A DNA stretch of 64,000 bases from Cheiracanthium punctorium (Eukaryota > Arthropoda > Arachnida > Araneae > Cheiracanthiidae): positions 868,001 to 932,000 of the forward strand of contig JAWZYV010019969.1 in assembly GCA_038373885.1 (NCBI GenBank). The letters are read 5' to 3'. Of the stretch, positions 23,401-35,149 are shown in pieces (the first letter of the stretch is position 1; each line of letters opens with the position of its first letter). The translations under genes were made by a program, and so were the position numbers. The notes under the pieces were generated by a model. It did not search any database, was not told where the DNA came from, and saw only the letters and a list, made by a program, of their open reading frames with translations.

Positions 23401-25299
23401 AGGGTGGCGACAGATCATGGAAATCAGGTTACTTCATCCATCGAGAAAAATCATGGAAATAGCAGGGAATTTTGTAAAAATATCCAAAAAGCAGAAAACT
23501 TTCGTTTTCGCCTAGTGAATGAGATCATTTTTAGTTGTGGATCTGCGTCTAACTCGCAAAGTCATAGTGTCGTTCTGGATCCTACAATACTCAAGTGATG
23601 TAGACACATTACGAATCCAAGACTCAAGTGATGTAAGCATTATATGAGTCCAAAACTGCAGGTATTCGGACTCTTACTAAATACGGATCATATGAGAAAA
23701 CCAGACATACGAATCTACAGACATAGGCGTAACTTACTACGGCAAGAGGGAGCAGTTGCCCCCTAAAATTCAAGAAAATTGAGATAAAACCTCTTTTGAA
23801 AATGGTATTTTCTACAATAAGCAACATCCCCCCCCCCTCAATGTTACTTGCCAGCTTAGAAATGTGAATCAATCGGATATATGAAAGCGAATATGAAACA
23901 CTCTTTTGCGGTCAAAACTTCTGCATCTGATCGATCCAGTAACGAATCATATTAAAAAGTAACGATTCATTGCCCCTGGTCGATCTGCGATTGTCCTTTA
24001 CACCAAGAGGGTGGAATTTTGTAGTCATTATGATCCCTATCCCCGTATTCCACTCTGGAGTTTTCTACAGTCACAGTAATTTTGATCATTGTCGGGTATG
24101 CGACGATCAGGGAGCTTTGTTTCTTAATTTCTGTAGCCATCCTGTATGAACGTTTTTGCCAAAAAGAGCCCTTTTCCAAGTTTTATGTTTGAAGATGAAT
24201 TTCTAAATGTTGAACCTGTACTTTGGTGGTACACTATCAAAATAGAGAAGACCATCTGAAAGACAAAACATTGCATCTAATTAGGCAGTTAGTTACTACT
24301 AGTCCATCAACAGCTTGGCTAGAAACATGGGCGCCGGGAGGGGGGTGCAAGGGGGTGCAGTTGCACCCCCCTGGAGTTTGAAGTATAATTAACCTGATAA
24401 TAAAAGTAATTTGTTTTACCTTTAGGACAGTAAAAAAAAAAAGAGCCTGAATGTCCGTGTGATATTTTGAATTCTACGTGTAACTGTCGCATTAAATTAG
24501 GTGTTTAGACCTGTGTTTATGGCTTAATATTTTCTACCATTGTACATAAATTTTAAAATTTTGAGAAGTCATCCACATTTTTATTTTGGGATAATGTTGG
24601 CGCACGCACATGAGCCTTTATAATGCATTGACCAACTCTTACGGTCGTAGTACTGTTGGCCTCACCTCACGACATGTGCCCGCAATTAGTAAAAAATATT
24701 TTGAACTAGATTTGATAATATTCGAGGTAGACGGGACCGGATTTGTTTCGAACTATCGAAATCATTAAATTAATAAATAGATAAATGAGGATACAGCAAT
24801 TTTTGTGATTTAAGTGCATATTTAAATGAAAAATATAGTTACATATTAGGTTACTAACATCAGTTTAATAATATCAGAAAATAATAGTCAATTGTTTTGT
24901 ATTGATACGTTGACTCGTTTCTGTACAGCAGTATCCCGCCATTGCCAAAGCAGCATGTCAACACTGCACAGAAATGTCTATGAGGATATCTACAGAAAAA
25001 ATACACCCACTTTCTTTGGGAGAGGGATTTCTGATAGGGCTTCTGGGTGCACCAAGTATTTCAATTTTTGTCTTGCAATAAAAAAAATCGCCTGTTTTAT
25101 ATGTGTTGGTCATTATTTGGGAGCTAAACTGGTTTTTTCACTAACTGAGATGTATGAGAAAACTAGAACAATCGAGACTCTATACTGTGAATATGATTAA
25201 ATACAATTATTTTAGGACTTAACGCTTAAAGTGTTACATTTATTTTTAACATTATAGAGTTAATTTTTCAGAGAGCACATGAGGTATCTGTGATGGAAA

Positions 25300-25466
25300 G
25301 TGGGGGGGTTGCCTTGGGCAGAGGACTTTTTAGGGGTTCTAAACGTATTCATGTTACATGTAGAGAAAACCGGCCCAAACTCAAAACCGTTAGATTGAAA
25401 GCCGCACGGCAGGCCAGAACTATTGACCATCACATTTCAGCGATCTACCATTCTCGGCACTGGACA
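25300..25466 (-). mobile_element. tRNA-SINE family copy (minus strand)
   Basis: Minus-strand reading: AATGGTAGATCGCTG head, 'caatctaacggttttgagt' core, ACATGTAACATGAATACG..TTAGAACCCCTAAAAAGTCC body. Confidence 0.75.
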
Positions 25467-26156
25467 TGGCGGGGATCCCTAAGCCAAAAATTGCTATATA
25501 CATCAATGCTAGAGAAAATATAGTTCGCTTCCGTTTTTCTGGGAAAATTCCTCTGTTTAAATATTAAACAATGCTATCAAAATATTTAAAATTTTTAATT
25601 ATTAGTATGCTTAAATTGCGATATTATTAATTAGACCAAATTAATAGTTTAAGATTTAGTACCTTTCAACTGCGACAAAATAACTATGACGGTGTTTATT
25701 TGATATATTGATGCTACATTTACCAGTCACGATTTTTCTTCCTTCAAACCCCAAATAGTCGAATTTTTTATATGTATGTATACAGGGTGCACCGGAAGAT
25801 AGTTAAAATACATACAAAGAAGCATTTTTCTGCATTGCAAAGTTTGGTCCAAAATGAAAAATGTAGATAGTTTCAGCACGATAGGACTCCAGCCTATTTC
25901 CCAAATAATGTGCGTAATTACCCCATTGTCATCTTTGACCCCCGACCGATTGGACAAGTTGAACTAATCCGCTTGACCGGCACGTTCATTAGATTAATCA
26001 AGTATCGAATTTTGCGTTTGGGGACACTTCAAGGCACTCATTTACAAGACTCCAGTAGACACAGATGAGGGCCTCATTGCAAAACTTAAATAACCGCTGC
26101 AACCGTTAGTAGAACACCTGGCATCTCCGTAAGGGTGCGCTAATCCTTTGCTAGAC

Positions 26157-26696
26157 CAGGGGTTCCCAAACTTTTTCCCCCGTGGCACCCGTGTCAGGCT
26201 AAAAACACTTCGCGGCACCCTTGTCAGGCTAAAAACATTTCGGGGCATCCTTGTCAGGCTAAAAATCATTTCGGGGCACCCTTTTCAGGCTGAAAACGTT
26301 TCGGGGCAGGTTACCTTTAAAGCAATATGAATATGAAGGTTAGAATGAAACAGTTTGGATACATTTTTCATTGTTTCTTTTATGCTTATTGGGCTTACTA
26401 TTACACTATCTTGGTAAAGGGATATATAATTTTGCCCCCACCCCTCCCCATATTTCAGGGAATTCCTGTAAAATAGAGGCGACTGGACACCGAACTCTCT
26501 CGAACTTGAGTAAAATATTTTTGTTTCGCTTACTTGATCATCGGCTTGGCAAACTTTTTTGTGAAATACCGGTTCAGAGGAATTTTTTTGAATATGCTCC
26601 CCCAAAACTTACACTTTTCTTGATTATCTCCACGGCACCCCTGGTAAACGCTCGCGGCACCCCAGGGTGCCGCGGCACCCAGTTTGGGAACCTCTG
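26157..26696. mobile_element. hAT MITE (540 bp) with perfect 8 bp target duplication
   Basis: Ends CAGGGGTTCCCAAACTTTTT (26157) and AGTTTGGGAACCTCTG (26696) form a 16 bp inverted repeat with one mismatch. Flanks are identical TGCTAGAC (26149-26156 and 26697-26704). The CAGGGGTTCCCAAAC end is typical of hAT/Charlie-like elements. It disrupts the mariner transposase fragment and is the innermost, youngest layer of the stack. Open frames up to 116 codons cross it on both strands but are not transposase. Confidence 0.9.
26184..26304. repeat. Four tandem 30 bp units inside the hAT MITE
   Basis: Units start GGCACCC/GGCATCC and contain TTGTCAGGCTAAAAA, at 26184, 26214, 26244 and 26275. Subterminal tandem motifs in hAT elements are often transposase binding sites; this role is inferred. 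Confidence 0.85.
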
Positions 26697-27447
26697 TGCT
26701 AGACGCTACCAGCACATTTGAGCATTTACAGTAGAGCCTTTTCATTTCTTTTGCATTTGCTATATTGCCATCTACACTCTTTATTTCTAACCCCACACTG
26801 CTAATCTGCTAGACAAAAACTGCTTCTTTATATGCATTTTATTCTGAAAGTTTGGCCTATGAATTCAAGAACACCCTGTATATGTATATATTATATATAT
26901 ATCTTGGGTGCACCCCCCTGGAAATGATCCTGCCGGCGCCCTTGGCTAGAAAGGATATTTTCTAGCTTTGGATTAGTCCAGTCCAAACTACGTAATCGCT
27001 TAGGGATTGAAAAAGCAGATAAGCTTACATTTTTGTTTAAATATTTTAATAAAAAGAAATAAAGGCAGAATTACATGTTATTTTGAATTTGTAATTAATA
27101 AATTATCTTGACACTTGAGATTGAATCTTACATTTTGCATTTTAGTGAGTACATAAAACATATTTAATTTTTCAGAAGTTTGTTTCTGTCTCCTACTTTA
27201 TCTGGTAAAAATTTGTTGTAAAATGCAAAATATATAACTATTAGCAAATAAAAGTTGAATATTTGTTGTTATAATGTTTACATCATGCTTGAAAATATTT
27301 ATCAAGAATAAAATTAACTTTTTATCAGAAATATTTATAAATATCAAAATATCGGATATATATCAAAATATAAGATATATATCAAAAATATAGGATATTT
27401 TTGATATTTTCGAAAATATCATGATATTTACGATCCCTGTTTGAGAG

Positions 27448-29200
27448 AATCTACTGCTGAAACTCAAGTGTGAACAGCTTACACCGTTTTGTTAAGAAAG
27501 AATAAAACGCATCGAACAATTGAAATTGTGTTCTTCACAACTGCCTTGTATCTGCATCTAAATTTAATTCCATACTTCTCAGTCAACTTTCGTGGGTAAT
27601 TTTAGCATTTAAATGTGAATAATAAATAAATAACTTAAATTCCTACAAAATATATTTAATTTAAGCAATCTAAAACAGTTTGTATATTTTGTATTTGTTT
27701 AAACGAACGTTTGGTGCAAATCTCAAATTTATTTAATTGACATTTATAGTAAAACGAACTTGGGAAAATTATGCTTGAGAGTAGAAGTTTGAAATGTAAA
27801 TGTAAGATTTATCAAGCATTAAAATGTCCGATATGAAAACAAAGATAACGCTTCTACTTTGTTTCCTGTAAAGAATATGTTTAAATAAAAAAAATTTCTT
27901 AGGAAGAATGTTGTGAACAATGATTTTTTTTCTTTAATATGTAAAACTGTTAAATCATAAACAATATTTTGTGAGTACTTTATAAAATATAGTGAGTGAT
28001 AGAGCCTCTTCTGCTACAAATGAGCTTTTGGTAACTCTGAAAAGCTATTTACGTGCTTTCTTATTCTACGGCAGTGAAACATCTGTTATTTTCCAAATTA
28101 TTAACCTTCAGCATACTTCGTTTTGATTACTCTATTGTACTGAAAAATTGCGTTATTTATTACAGTCAAATCCAAGAATATTTGCTCTTCGAATAAAGAG
28201 ATCTCAAATTATCGCAAATAATCCTAGTTCTTTTCTACGTAAGCATCAGAATATAACGTCAAATTCATTTTTACTGAATAGTATGCAGAGAAAATTATGA
28301 AAATTCTCAAAGTGCCGTTTGAAATAAACGTTCGTTATACGTATGATAATTCTGTAGGTTAAAATATGCTGCTTTAAACACACGTTATAAAATGATACAC
28401 TGGAGATTAAATAATAAAAAGAGAAAAGCAATGGAGCAGTGTAACAGTAGCATTAAATTTTATGTCAACCATAAAATTCTTTCCATAAACTAATTAAGAA
28501 ATATAATGTTATTTTTCTAACTTTTAATAATTTTTCTTATTAAATAAATAGCATTTACTTTTATGTTTTCATTTGTCATTGCATGTATGAATTCCAACAA
28601 AGCGTACTTATAACAAAGTGAAAGTAGTACGCCTTCACCAAAGACAAAGACCACTTTAGAAAACAATACATTCGCTGACATTCAATTGCAAAATATTCTT
28701 CAGTAATAAAAAATACAATTAAAAAATAACAATGCTTTTGTGCTTCAGCTCGTTTTATATTTTGTGAGAGTGAAAAACGTACCTGTTTAAATTGATGAAT
28801 GCCTATCAAATGAGTTAAAACTGACATTGAATGTCTTTACAACAATTTCGTAGAATTTAACACAACTTTTGACATAACATGAGTACGAGTAAAAGGCTTT
28901 TCAAGAGAAGCAGATAACATTTTTTCACTATAGTAGCGTTATAAAGACTCAGGAAATTATCAATGATGTGTGTTTCATCTGAATGATATTTGAGTATTTT
29001 GCGGTGGTTAAGCCACTTTTTCCATGTATCCATGAAAAACTAAAGTTTCTTAAAAGGCAGTTTACCGGAAAAAACAATCATCGTCGACTAAGCGTTGATA
29101 AATAAAACAGTATTTCATTAAGAATTTAAGTTTTTTCACAATATTCAGACCTTGATGGAGGTCCTCTTTTTAAATAAAGTTTCCTATATCTAAGCAGAAA
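27448..29200. other. AT-rich stretch, no gene recognised
   Basis: Both strands show only short frames with no domain motif. No repeat partner within the window was identified. Confidence 0.5.
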
Positions 29201-29202
29201 TA

Positions 29203-29621
29203 CAGGGTGGTTATTAATTAACGTGAGGTGTTAAGAGCCCTCTAGCGAGTAAAGTATTGGACGAAACCTAACCAAATTTGATGAGCATGCATAGTAGACC
29301 ATGGGATTTTGATTTCCCCTCCCCCCCCCCAAAAAAAAAAAGAATAGTTCCAAAATTTGCCACTGGGGCAATTTCGGCGCTGTAAAAGTGTATTAGCGTA
29401 AATATTGAATGGTTAATTGACAAACAATACAGAAAATATCAATTTTACTTACAAATTTGGTTTAATATGCACACCATTGGTAAATTCCAAGAGCTGCATA
29501 CGATGCACGACATTTTCTACTGCCGCTCGCAGCATATCAGAGCTCAATTTGGTTAGGTTTCGTCCAATACTTTACTCGCTAGAGGGCTCTGAACACCTCA
29601 CGTTAATTAATAACCACCCTG
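29203..29621 (-). mobile_element. Mariner-type MITE with 70+ bp near-perfect inverted ends
   Basis: CAGGGTGGTTATTAATTAAC at 29203 and its complement ending at 29621 are flanked by TA (29201-29202, 29622-29623). The inverted repeats match for about 72 bp with one or two changes, pointing to a young insertion. On the minus strand next to the right arm a frame reads DMLRAAVENVVHRMQLLEF and stops after about 15 more codons, resembling the C-terminal end of a mariner/Tc-type transposase. So the MITE retains the 3' end of its parent gene. A C-run/A-run tract (29320-29341) is internal. Confidence 0.85.
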
Positions 29622-29623
29622 TA

Positions 29624-29884
29624 TAGCCCTGCTGTCGAGTGAATCGAGGTAGTTCAACGGAGAACCAATGATATGGTAAGTCATCGTTCTTCGTTGACTA
29701 CAGGCTGCAGAGAAGTGTGCTGCGAGAGCCGGTTTTGATCGCGTGAAATTCGAGTGGCAAATTGCAGCATTTCCCAGCCAAACCGAAAAGTACTTATTTG
29801 ACCTGCCCACCATTGCCGTGTGCTGTGTGAGCGAAGGCGATCTCGTGTTAGTTTGTTCAAGTTGTTAGTTTGTTCAAGTTAAAG
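29624..29884. other. Moderately GC-richer stretch, nothing recognised
   Basis: Contains a direct repeat TTAGTTTGTTCAAGTT (about 29848 and 29865). Frames are short and without known motifs. Confidence 0.4.
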
Positions 29885-30115
29885 GGCCGACCAGTGACCT
29901 AGCACATAGCCCTCACGACTGGGAGACGGAAGGTGCCTGGTTCAAACACAGGCCGTGTCTGTCGACCTGGCCGCTCGAAATCTTTCGTGATTTTCTCCAA
30001 AACTTCGCGTAAATACCGGTTATCCCTTAGAAAGGCCTCCGACGGATAGAAACTTCCTCTTTGGCCCAGATTTCTCGTGACGTATCAGCCGTATTCCCAA
30101 AGTGATTCCAGCAAA
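29885..30115 (+). mobile_element. tRNA-SINE family copy, GC-richer subfamily
   Basis: Head with 'agtgacctagcacatagc' (box A-like) and GGTTCAAACAC (box B, about 29939-29949), then CTGTCGACCTGG, TTTTCTCCAAAAC, GCGTAAATACCGGTTATCCC and TTAGAAAGGCCTCC. Body order matches the other copies, with enough changes to suggest a distinct subfamily. Confidence 0.7.
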
Positions 30116-30756
30116 TCAAGTTAAAGGTTAAAATAACGTTTTTTGATAAGAAATATCGTCGCTTTTGAAAAATATTAGACAAAACAGGTAGTCAAACCAC
30201 TAATTTTCTAAAGTTCTTAAGTTTTCCTTAGGTCTAGATACGCAGATGTGCAAATAGACGAGGAAATAATGCACTGTAATATTTTTTTAAAACATTCTTC
30301 ATGTATAAACATTTATAAATTATAAAATGCAGCAATTTTCAACTTTACTCGACAAAAGTAATCCATTTGCATTGCGACGAATTTTCTATTTGTTCTACAA
30401 TCTTGTTCTGAATTCTGCTCAAAATCATATTTAGAACGTTATATGTTGAGTACAAAACGCACATATTCAAGATTAGCGGTGGTTGGAAGACGGGAATTAT
30501 AACCGAGTCGTTTCATAAAAACCCTAATTTGACTTGAACCATTTGACCTGAACCTAATTTGACTTAACAATATTCCACTCGAATTGAGTGCTCCGAAATT
30601 AAACTTCGCATTCTACCGGACATTATTCTCAAATTTTTAACTACGACTGTATAACTTAAACGCTCAATTAATTAATTTAAAATATGGTTTAGTTAATCTA
30701 CTCAATGATTAACTAAAAAAGACAGGAAAAATGTCCAACGACCTCCAGATTCACCT
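30116..30756. other. AT-rich stretch, nothing recognised
   Basis: No coding similarity or repeat partner identified; a short direct repeat CCTAATTTGACTTGA (30523, 30551) only. Confidence 0.45.
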
Positions 30757-32609
30757 AATAGTCCGGGAGCCAGCGACAGATTTTGGTCAGTTATTTCTTC
30801 CCGGCCGATAATTCGTGAGATGATTAAGATAGTTGTGTGTTGAAGACTGGTGATCGTCAGCTGCCGCACCATGGGTGGGTTGGGCGCCGGCCGCCTTCCA
30901 GACACGTAAAAAAAATTTAAAAATTCAGTCATTTCCTCCCGGTTGAAAATTTCTGAAATAATAGTTGGCATAGTACTTGTTTGAAAAAAAACCGTCAGCT
31001 GGCCAAGCGGCGGTGGATTATACGTCAGCTGCTCATACGAACATGTAAAAAAAATTTTTTTTTCAATGATTTCCTCCCGGTTGAAAATTTGACAGATGTT
31101 AGTTTACATTCTACTTTAAATAAAAAAACAAGTCAGCTGGCTGTATGCCGGTGGAAAACCCGTCAGCTGGCACAGTGAATGTGTGGAGCGGAAAGGTAGT
31201 GTGGCCGCCGCTAGCCTATTTCAATGCACCAGCTGACGGGTTTTCTCTGGCATAAGGCCAGCTGAACTTTTTTATTATCGCAAGAATTATGTAAACTATT
31301 ATTTGACAAATTTTATAACGGGAGGAAATAACGCACTTTATTTTATTGGACACAAGTGGGCCACAACTGTGTGTATGACCCCCCCTAATCCCCCCCTTGG
31401 CTACGCCCTGTACAGAAGATATCACCAAGTGGAGCTCAGCTTCAGACTTCATTTCTTTTATGCCAAACTTGGCAGCAAATTGCCAAAAGTGGTCTACTTT
31501 GGTGACTTTTGACATTAAGACCAGCGCTGTTACTGGGAACCCAGTACAAAGTCTATTCCCAAAACGATCAAATTATGCTATTCTGAAAACATGAAAAATT
31601 TTCGCATTCGAAAGATTTCATTTTGTATACATAGCCATTCTTATATACAGGCAGACGATTTCTTTGCTTGGCTCGAATTCCGCTTATAAATCCTTGATTT
31701 ATTTTTGAGAAGAAAAATTAAACTGTGTAATCTAGAAAAGCAATTTAAAAGGAAGGAATCACATTTTTTCCTTCAAAGCCGGATATAACGTCAATATAAC
31801 GTCCTTTTCCGCTTGCAGAGCCGAATTTTGTCACACAAATGATAAACTTTTTTGACTCGGAGAAATAAAATGGAGTTGAAAATGTCAAAAAATGAGGAAA
31901 CCGGTGGTTTTCATGTTTTTATAGTAGCACAGATTTTTTTTTTTTTATATATATTTCTATACATAATTATGAAAAATAGTAGGATTATATGAGGATATCA
32001 GCGCGTTGTGTCCAATAAAATAAAGTGTGTTATTTCCTCCCGGTTGAAAATTATTCAAATAATAGTTGACATAATTCTTGCCATAATAAAAAAATTCAGC
32101 TGGCCGTATGCCGGGGGAAAAACCCGTCAGCTGGTGCATTGAAATAGGCTAGCGGCGGCCACACTACCTTTCCGCGCCACACTTTCACTGTGCCAGCTGA
32201 CGGGTTTTCCACCGGCATGCAGCCAGCTGACTCGTTTTTTTATTTAAAGTAGAATGTAAACTAACATCTGTCAAATTTTCAACCTGGAGGAAATCATTGA
32301 AAAAAAATTTTTTTTTACATGTTCGTATGAGCAGCTGACGTATAATCCACCGCCGCTTGGCCAGCTGACGGTTTTTTTTTTTCAAACAAGTACTATGCCA
32401 ACTATTATTTCAGAAATTTTCAACCGGGAGGAAATGACTGAAATTTTAAATTTTTTTACGTGTCTGGAAGGCGGCCGCCGCCCAACCCACTCATGGTGCG
32501 GCAGCTGACGATCACCATGCTTCAACACACAACCGTCTTAATCATCTGAGAAATTATGGGCTGAGAGGATTTTGGTCGCAAAAATCTGTCGCTGGCTCCC
32601 GGACTATAA
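30757..32609. mobile_element. Large palindromic (foldback) element, about 600 bp arms
   Basis: Arms 30757-31355 and 32006-32609 are inverse complements at over 90 percent identity by eye, starting ATAGTCCGGGAGCCAGCGAC on each side. The spacer is 31356-32005. Each arm contains seven CAGCTG hexamers, mostly within GTCAGCTGG or its complement, and repeated TTTCCTCCCGGTTGAAAATT blocks in both directions, so the arm itself is built from smaller inverted units. Minus- and plus-strand frames of 60-90 codons in the arms are mirrored artefacts. No clear target duplication. Foldback transposon or locally duplicated palindrome. Confidence 0.85.
31376..31410. mobile_element. Fragment of the GGGGCGTAGCC hAT MITE
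   Basis: TGACCCCCCC...TTGGCTACGCCCTG matches the right end of the MITEs at 60780 and 62230. It lies in the palindrome spacer. Confidence 0.6.
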
Positions 32610-34683
32610 GTATCGTTGAACGACACTAGAGCAAGACGTAGTAAGTGTACCTACAGAACGGAATTTACTTTCTATAAAATAATTAACAATTATTTATTTC
32701 TGGTGGTTTTTTTTAATGTATATTTTAACAAATAAAACTTTTAAGTGTGTGAAGAGATAAAAAAATAAAGCTTCCAAAATCTAGTTACGTTTCTAAAATA
32801 GCGTGAAACTATTTCAAATGCGTAAACATTCAGCTCGTGTGGTGTAATAGAGGTTTCTCGCAAGTACGAAGTGCATTTCTAAGTTGTGAGAAATATCAAT
32901 TTAATGCATATCTCTATTTTTCAGGATAATGGTTTCCTTATCTACCTATATAATGCGTCAACGCATGCGGTACCAAAATCGACGTTTTTCCTATGCTAGT
33001 AACGGCAACAACTAGATATAAACATCAGCGTAATAGCAATAACACACGCGCAAAATTCCAAATTAACATTTCAATGACGTCAAGGCAAGCTAGTATTTTC
33101 TTTACTGGTCACGCATGCCACGCAGTAACTAGATTACAAAACTATAAAGCATTAGCGAAAAGTAAAATCTTTCGGAAATTTTCACAGCGCGTTTATCGCA
33201 CATTTAAAAAAATCTCCTTGCAGTGGGCTGAATAATATTTTAGCCAGTTCCTGTTTCTTTAATATTTTTGTAACCAAGGATACGTATTGAATAATGTAAC
33301 CATACTATAAAATACTAGGTTTCTAACTTTGACACATTAACCCTCAGCTGCTGCAATTAGGAAGTATTTCTGCAGGAATTTGTACAAAAGGTTATCATCC
33401 AATACAGCATTTTTATAACAGTTTCATGAATGGAATGACAATAATTATATCTTTTCATACATCTTGCAATGTTAGTACTTGGCTTCGCCCCCATGGCCAC
33501 CATCAGCTTTTATCATGACATCCAAAATTTGCAGCAACCCAACCTAAATAATTTTAATGACAAATACTGTTAAAATAAAGAAACATGATTTTCCTTTAAA
33601 TGAGTCTGAAAAATTAGGCAATACTGCACTGAGTATATCGAACAGTAAGGCGGCGTACAGTCAGGCTGGCCGCCTTAGCGGCAAGTTTTAAATATTTTTA
33701 GAACTGTTACAAAATATATTGTTTTATTTTTCCAAACCTCTCACAACTCGCATTTCACAAGTGTATTGTAATCGAGTATATTTGTATTAGTATATTAGTA
33801 TTAGTATATTTGTATAGTTATTTCAAAATAAGCATTTAAGGTAATTGATGTCGAATATTCAACTACCCGGTGGAGTGGAAATGTGACAAATATTTAAGGA
33901 AGAAAGGCTTTCTTTCAATTTACAAGGGGAATTTGTAAATTTAAACGCAGGCATTCAAGGTCACTACTTTTTATCAGATCACATTTGTTACAACGCTTTA
34001 GGGACATATAACCACGGTGATCTTACAGTATGTATGCGTTAGGACTAAAACTATTGTGTAAATATTGTATTATTTAATTCTTGTTTCTAAAGAAAATCAA
34101 AATAACATTCTAACTCAACAAAAATTTTAACATTTCAACTCATGAACAATTACTTCTGACTGTACTCTTAACGTCTCTGTAAATGTAATTGAAGTCGCAC
34201 GTCTACATCATAGAAGAGTTCGCAATTTTTTTAAATCACACTGCTAATTACTTCAATTATCATTTTGTCTAGTCACAGTAACTTCACGGAATTTATTGGA
34301 GTGATAATTATGGAGAGACATAGTTCAGCATAATTCAAACACCAATGATATTGTTATTATAAAACACAACACTTCATTCTCTCTCCAATATTCCTTTAAT
34401 GATAACGTATACATATTGCTGTTTGCTAGGCTGTAATAAATATGATAGTTTATCGTAGATGAAGAAGAGAAAACAAGCGTTACTTTCCATTATTACTACG
34501 ACTTGATTTATTATAATGATGTTTGAGTAATGCTTTTGTTAGTGGAGTTATATACTTACACTTGAATTATTAGTACTTTCCACCGTCCTTTAACTTTTCT
34601 ATTGCAATACATAAAAAATAGCTTCGTTTATTTCTTTAAAAAATTAAGTACAAACATTTCATAGCAGTTTTAAAAAATTGTAA
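32610..34683. other. AT-rich stretch, no gene recognised
   Basis: No motif-bearing frame. A TATT-rich array of ATTAGTAT units lies at about 33784-33812, and a GC-rich GGCGGC...GCCGCC partial palindrome at 33650-33675. Confidence 0.5.
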
Positions 34684-35136
34684 TTGAATTTAGTAGGACT
34701 TAAAGTTTTGTACAGGGATGCGAAACAGAATTCTTACACAGTATGGGCCAAGGACGGAAATTCTGGAAATTGTGCTTACATTAAAACGGTGCATTCCATT
34801 GAACGCAAATTTGGTAAGTACGTTTTAGCTGATCGTCGCATCACCAAGAGCGTATTGGCATGTGCATATCTCATAGTTTGTTCACAGGGTGTCAAAATAA
34901 AATTCTTATACATTACGGCTTATGGACACAAACCCTTTAACAAAAGGTTAGTGTCTGAATTGTGCATACATGTAAACTCAAAGTGGGTATGGATAGATGA
35001 ACTGACACCTGTAGGACATCGTCACACCACTTATATAAATTTTTGTATTGTAAGGGTTACAGTTTTTGTACAGGTCTACAAAAAAGAATTCTTATACTAT
35101 ATGACATATAAACGCAAATTATTTGAAGTGCACTAG
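34684..35136 (+). repeat. Diverged tandem repeat (about 171-185 bp period) with an open 150-codon frame
   Basis: Three units begin at about 34713, 34884 and 35069, each with ACAGG(G)..(G)T..(C)AAAA.A.AATTCTTA(C/T)AC. A middle block, GAA(A)TTGTGC.TACAT..AAAC, repeats in the first two. The frame stays open across the array, giving a protein with the echoed pieces AKQNSYTVWA, VKIKFLYITA and YKKEFLYYMT. I recognise no domain. It is the longest frame in the window outside the gypsy element, but a diverged tandem repeat can keep a frame open by chance. The start of each unit resembles transposon ends seen elsewhere (CAGGGTGTC). Confidence 0.5.
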
Positions 35137-35149
35137 CAAATGCCGCATT

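Larger units (their letters stand above)
25783..26878 (+). mobile_element. Mariner-like element interrupted by an hAT MITE
   Basis: Ends CAGGGTGCAC (25783) and ACACCCTG (26878) are bordered by TA (25781-25782 and 26879-26880). Without the hAT MITE and its duplication it is about 548 bp. It carries the C-terminal part of a mariner-type transposase: VDTDEGL at about 26055 and TPGI..RVR near 26116, the last piece continuing as RRY after the insertion at 26705. Stops and frame changes show it is dead. Confidence 0.75.
24326..26944. mobile_element. Nested hAT-like element, 2619 bp, perfect 8 bp target duplication
   Basis: Ends CATGGGCGCCGG (24326) and CCGGCGCCCTTG (26944) are imperfect inverted repeats, each followed inward by a GGGGGGTGCA block. 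Flanks are identical GCTAGAAA (24318-24325 and 26945-26952). The interior includes unassigned AT-rich DNA with an unrecognised 102-codon frame at 24892-25200, a minus-strand SINE (25300-25466) and a mariner-like element (25783-26878). No transposase belonging to this element is identified, so it is non-autonomous or decayed. Confidence 0.8.
22456..27439 (+). mobile_element. hAT transposon, 4984 bp, with perfect 8 bp target duplication
   Basis: Ends CAGGGTTTG (22456) and CGATCCCTG (27439) are flanked by identical 8-mers TTTGAGAG (22448-22455 and 27440-27447), diagnostic of the hAT superfamily. The subterminal regions (22470-22545 and 27340-27435) are packed with ATATCATGATAT / GATATATATC palindromic motifs, as in hAT ends where transposase binds. 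The interior has a decayed transposase (23081-23400) and carries a nested 2.6 kb element at 24326-26944. The element alone is about 2.36 kb. Confidence 0.85.

Noticed and set aside
26371..26721. 116-codon frame in the hAT MITE
   Set aside because: Crosses the MITE terminus and its flank; overlaps a 106-codon frame on the other strand; no transposase motif.
24326..26944. Polinton/Maverick terminal repeat
   Set aside because: An 8 bp duplication and short imperfect ends fit hAT; no viral-like genes inside.
30702..30971. Frames in the palindrome arms
   Set aside because: Mirror-image frames in both arms result from the inverted repeat; no domain.
34713..35136. CRISPR-like array
   Set aside because: Three long diverged units, no short identical repeats or unique spacers, and a eukaryotic context.
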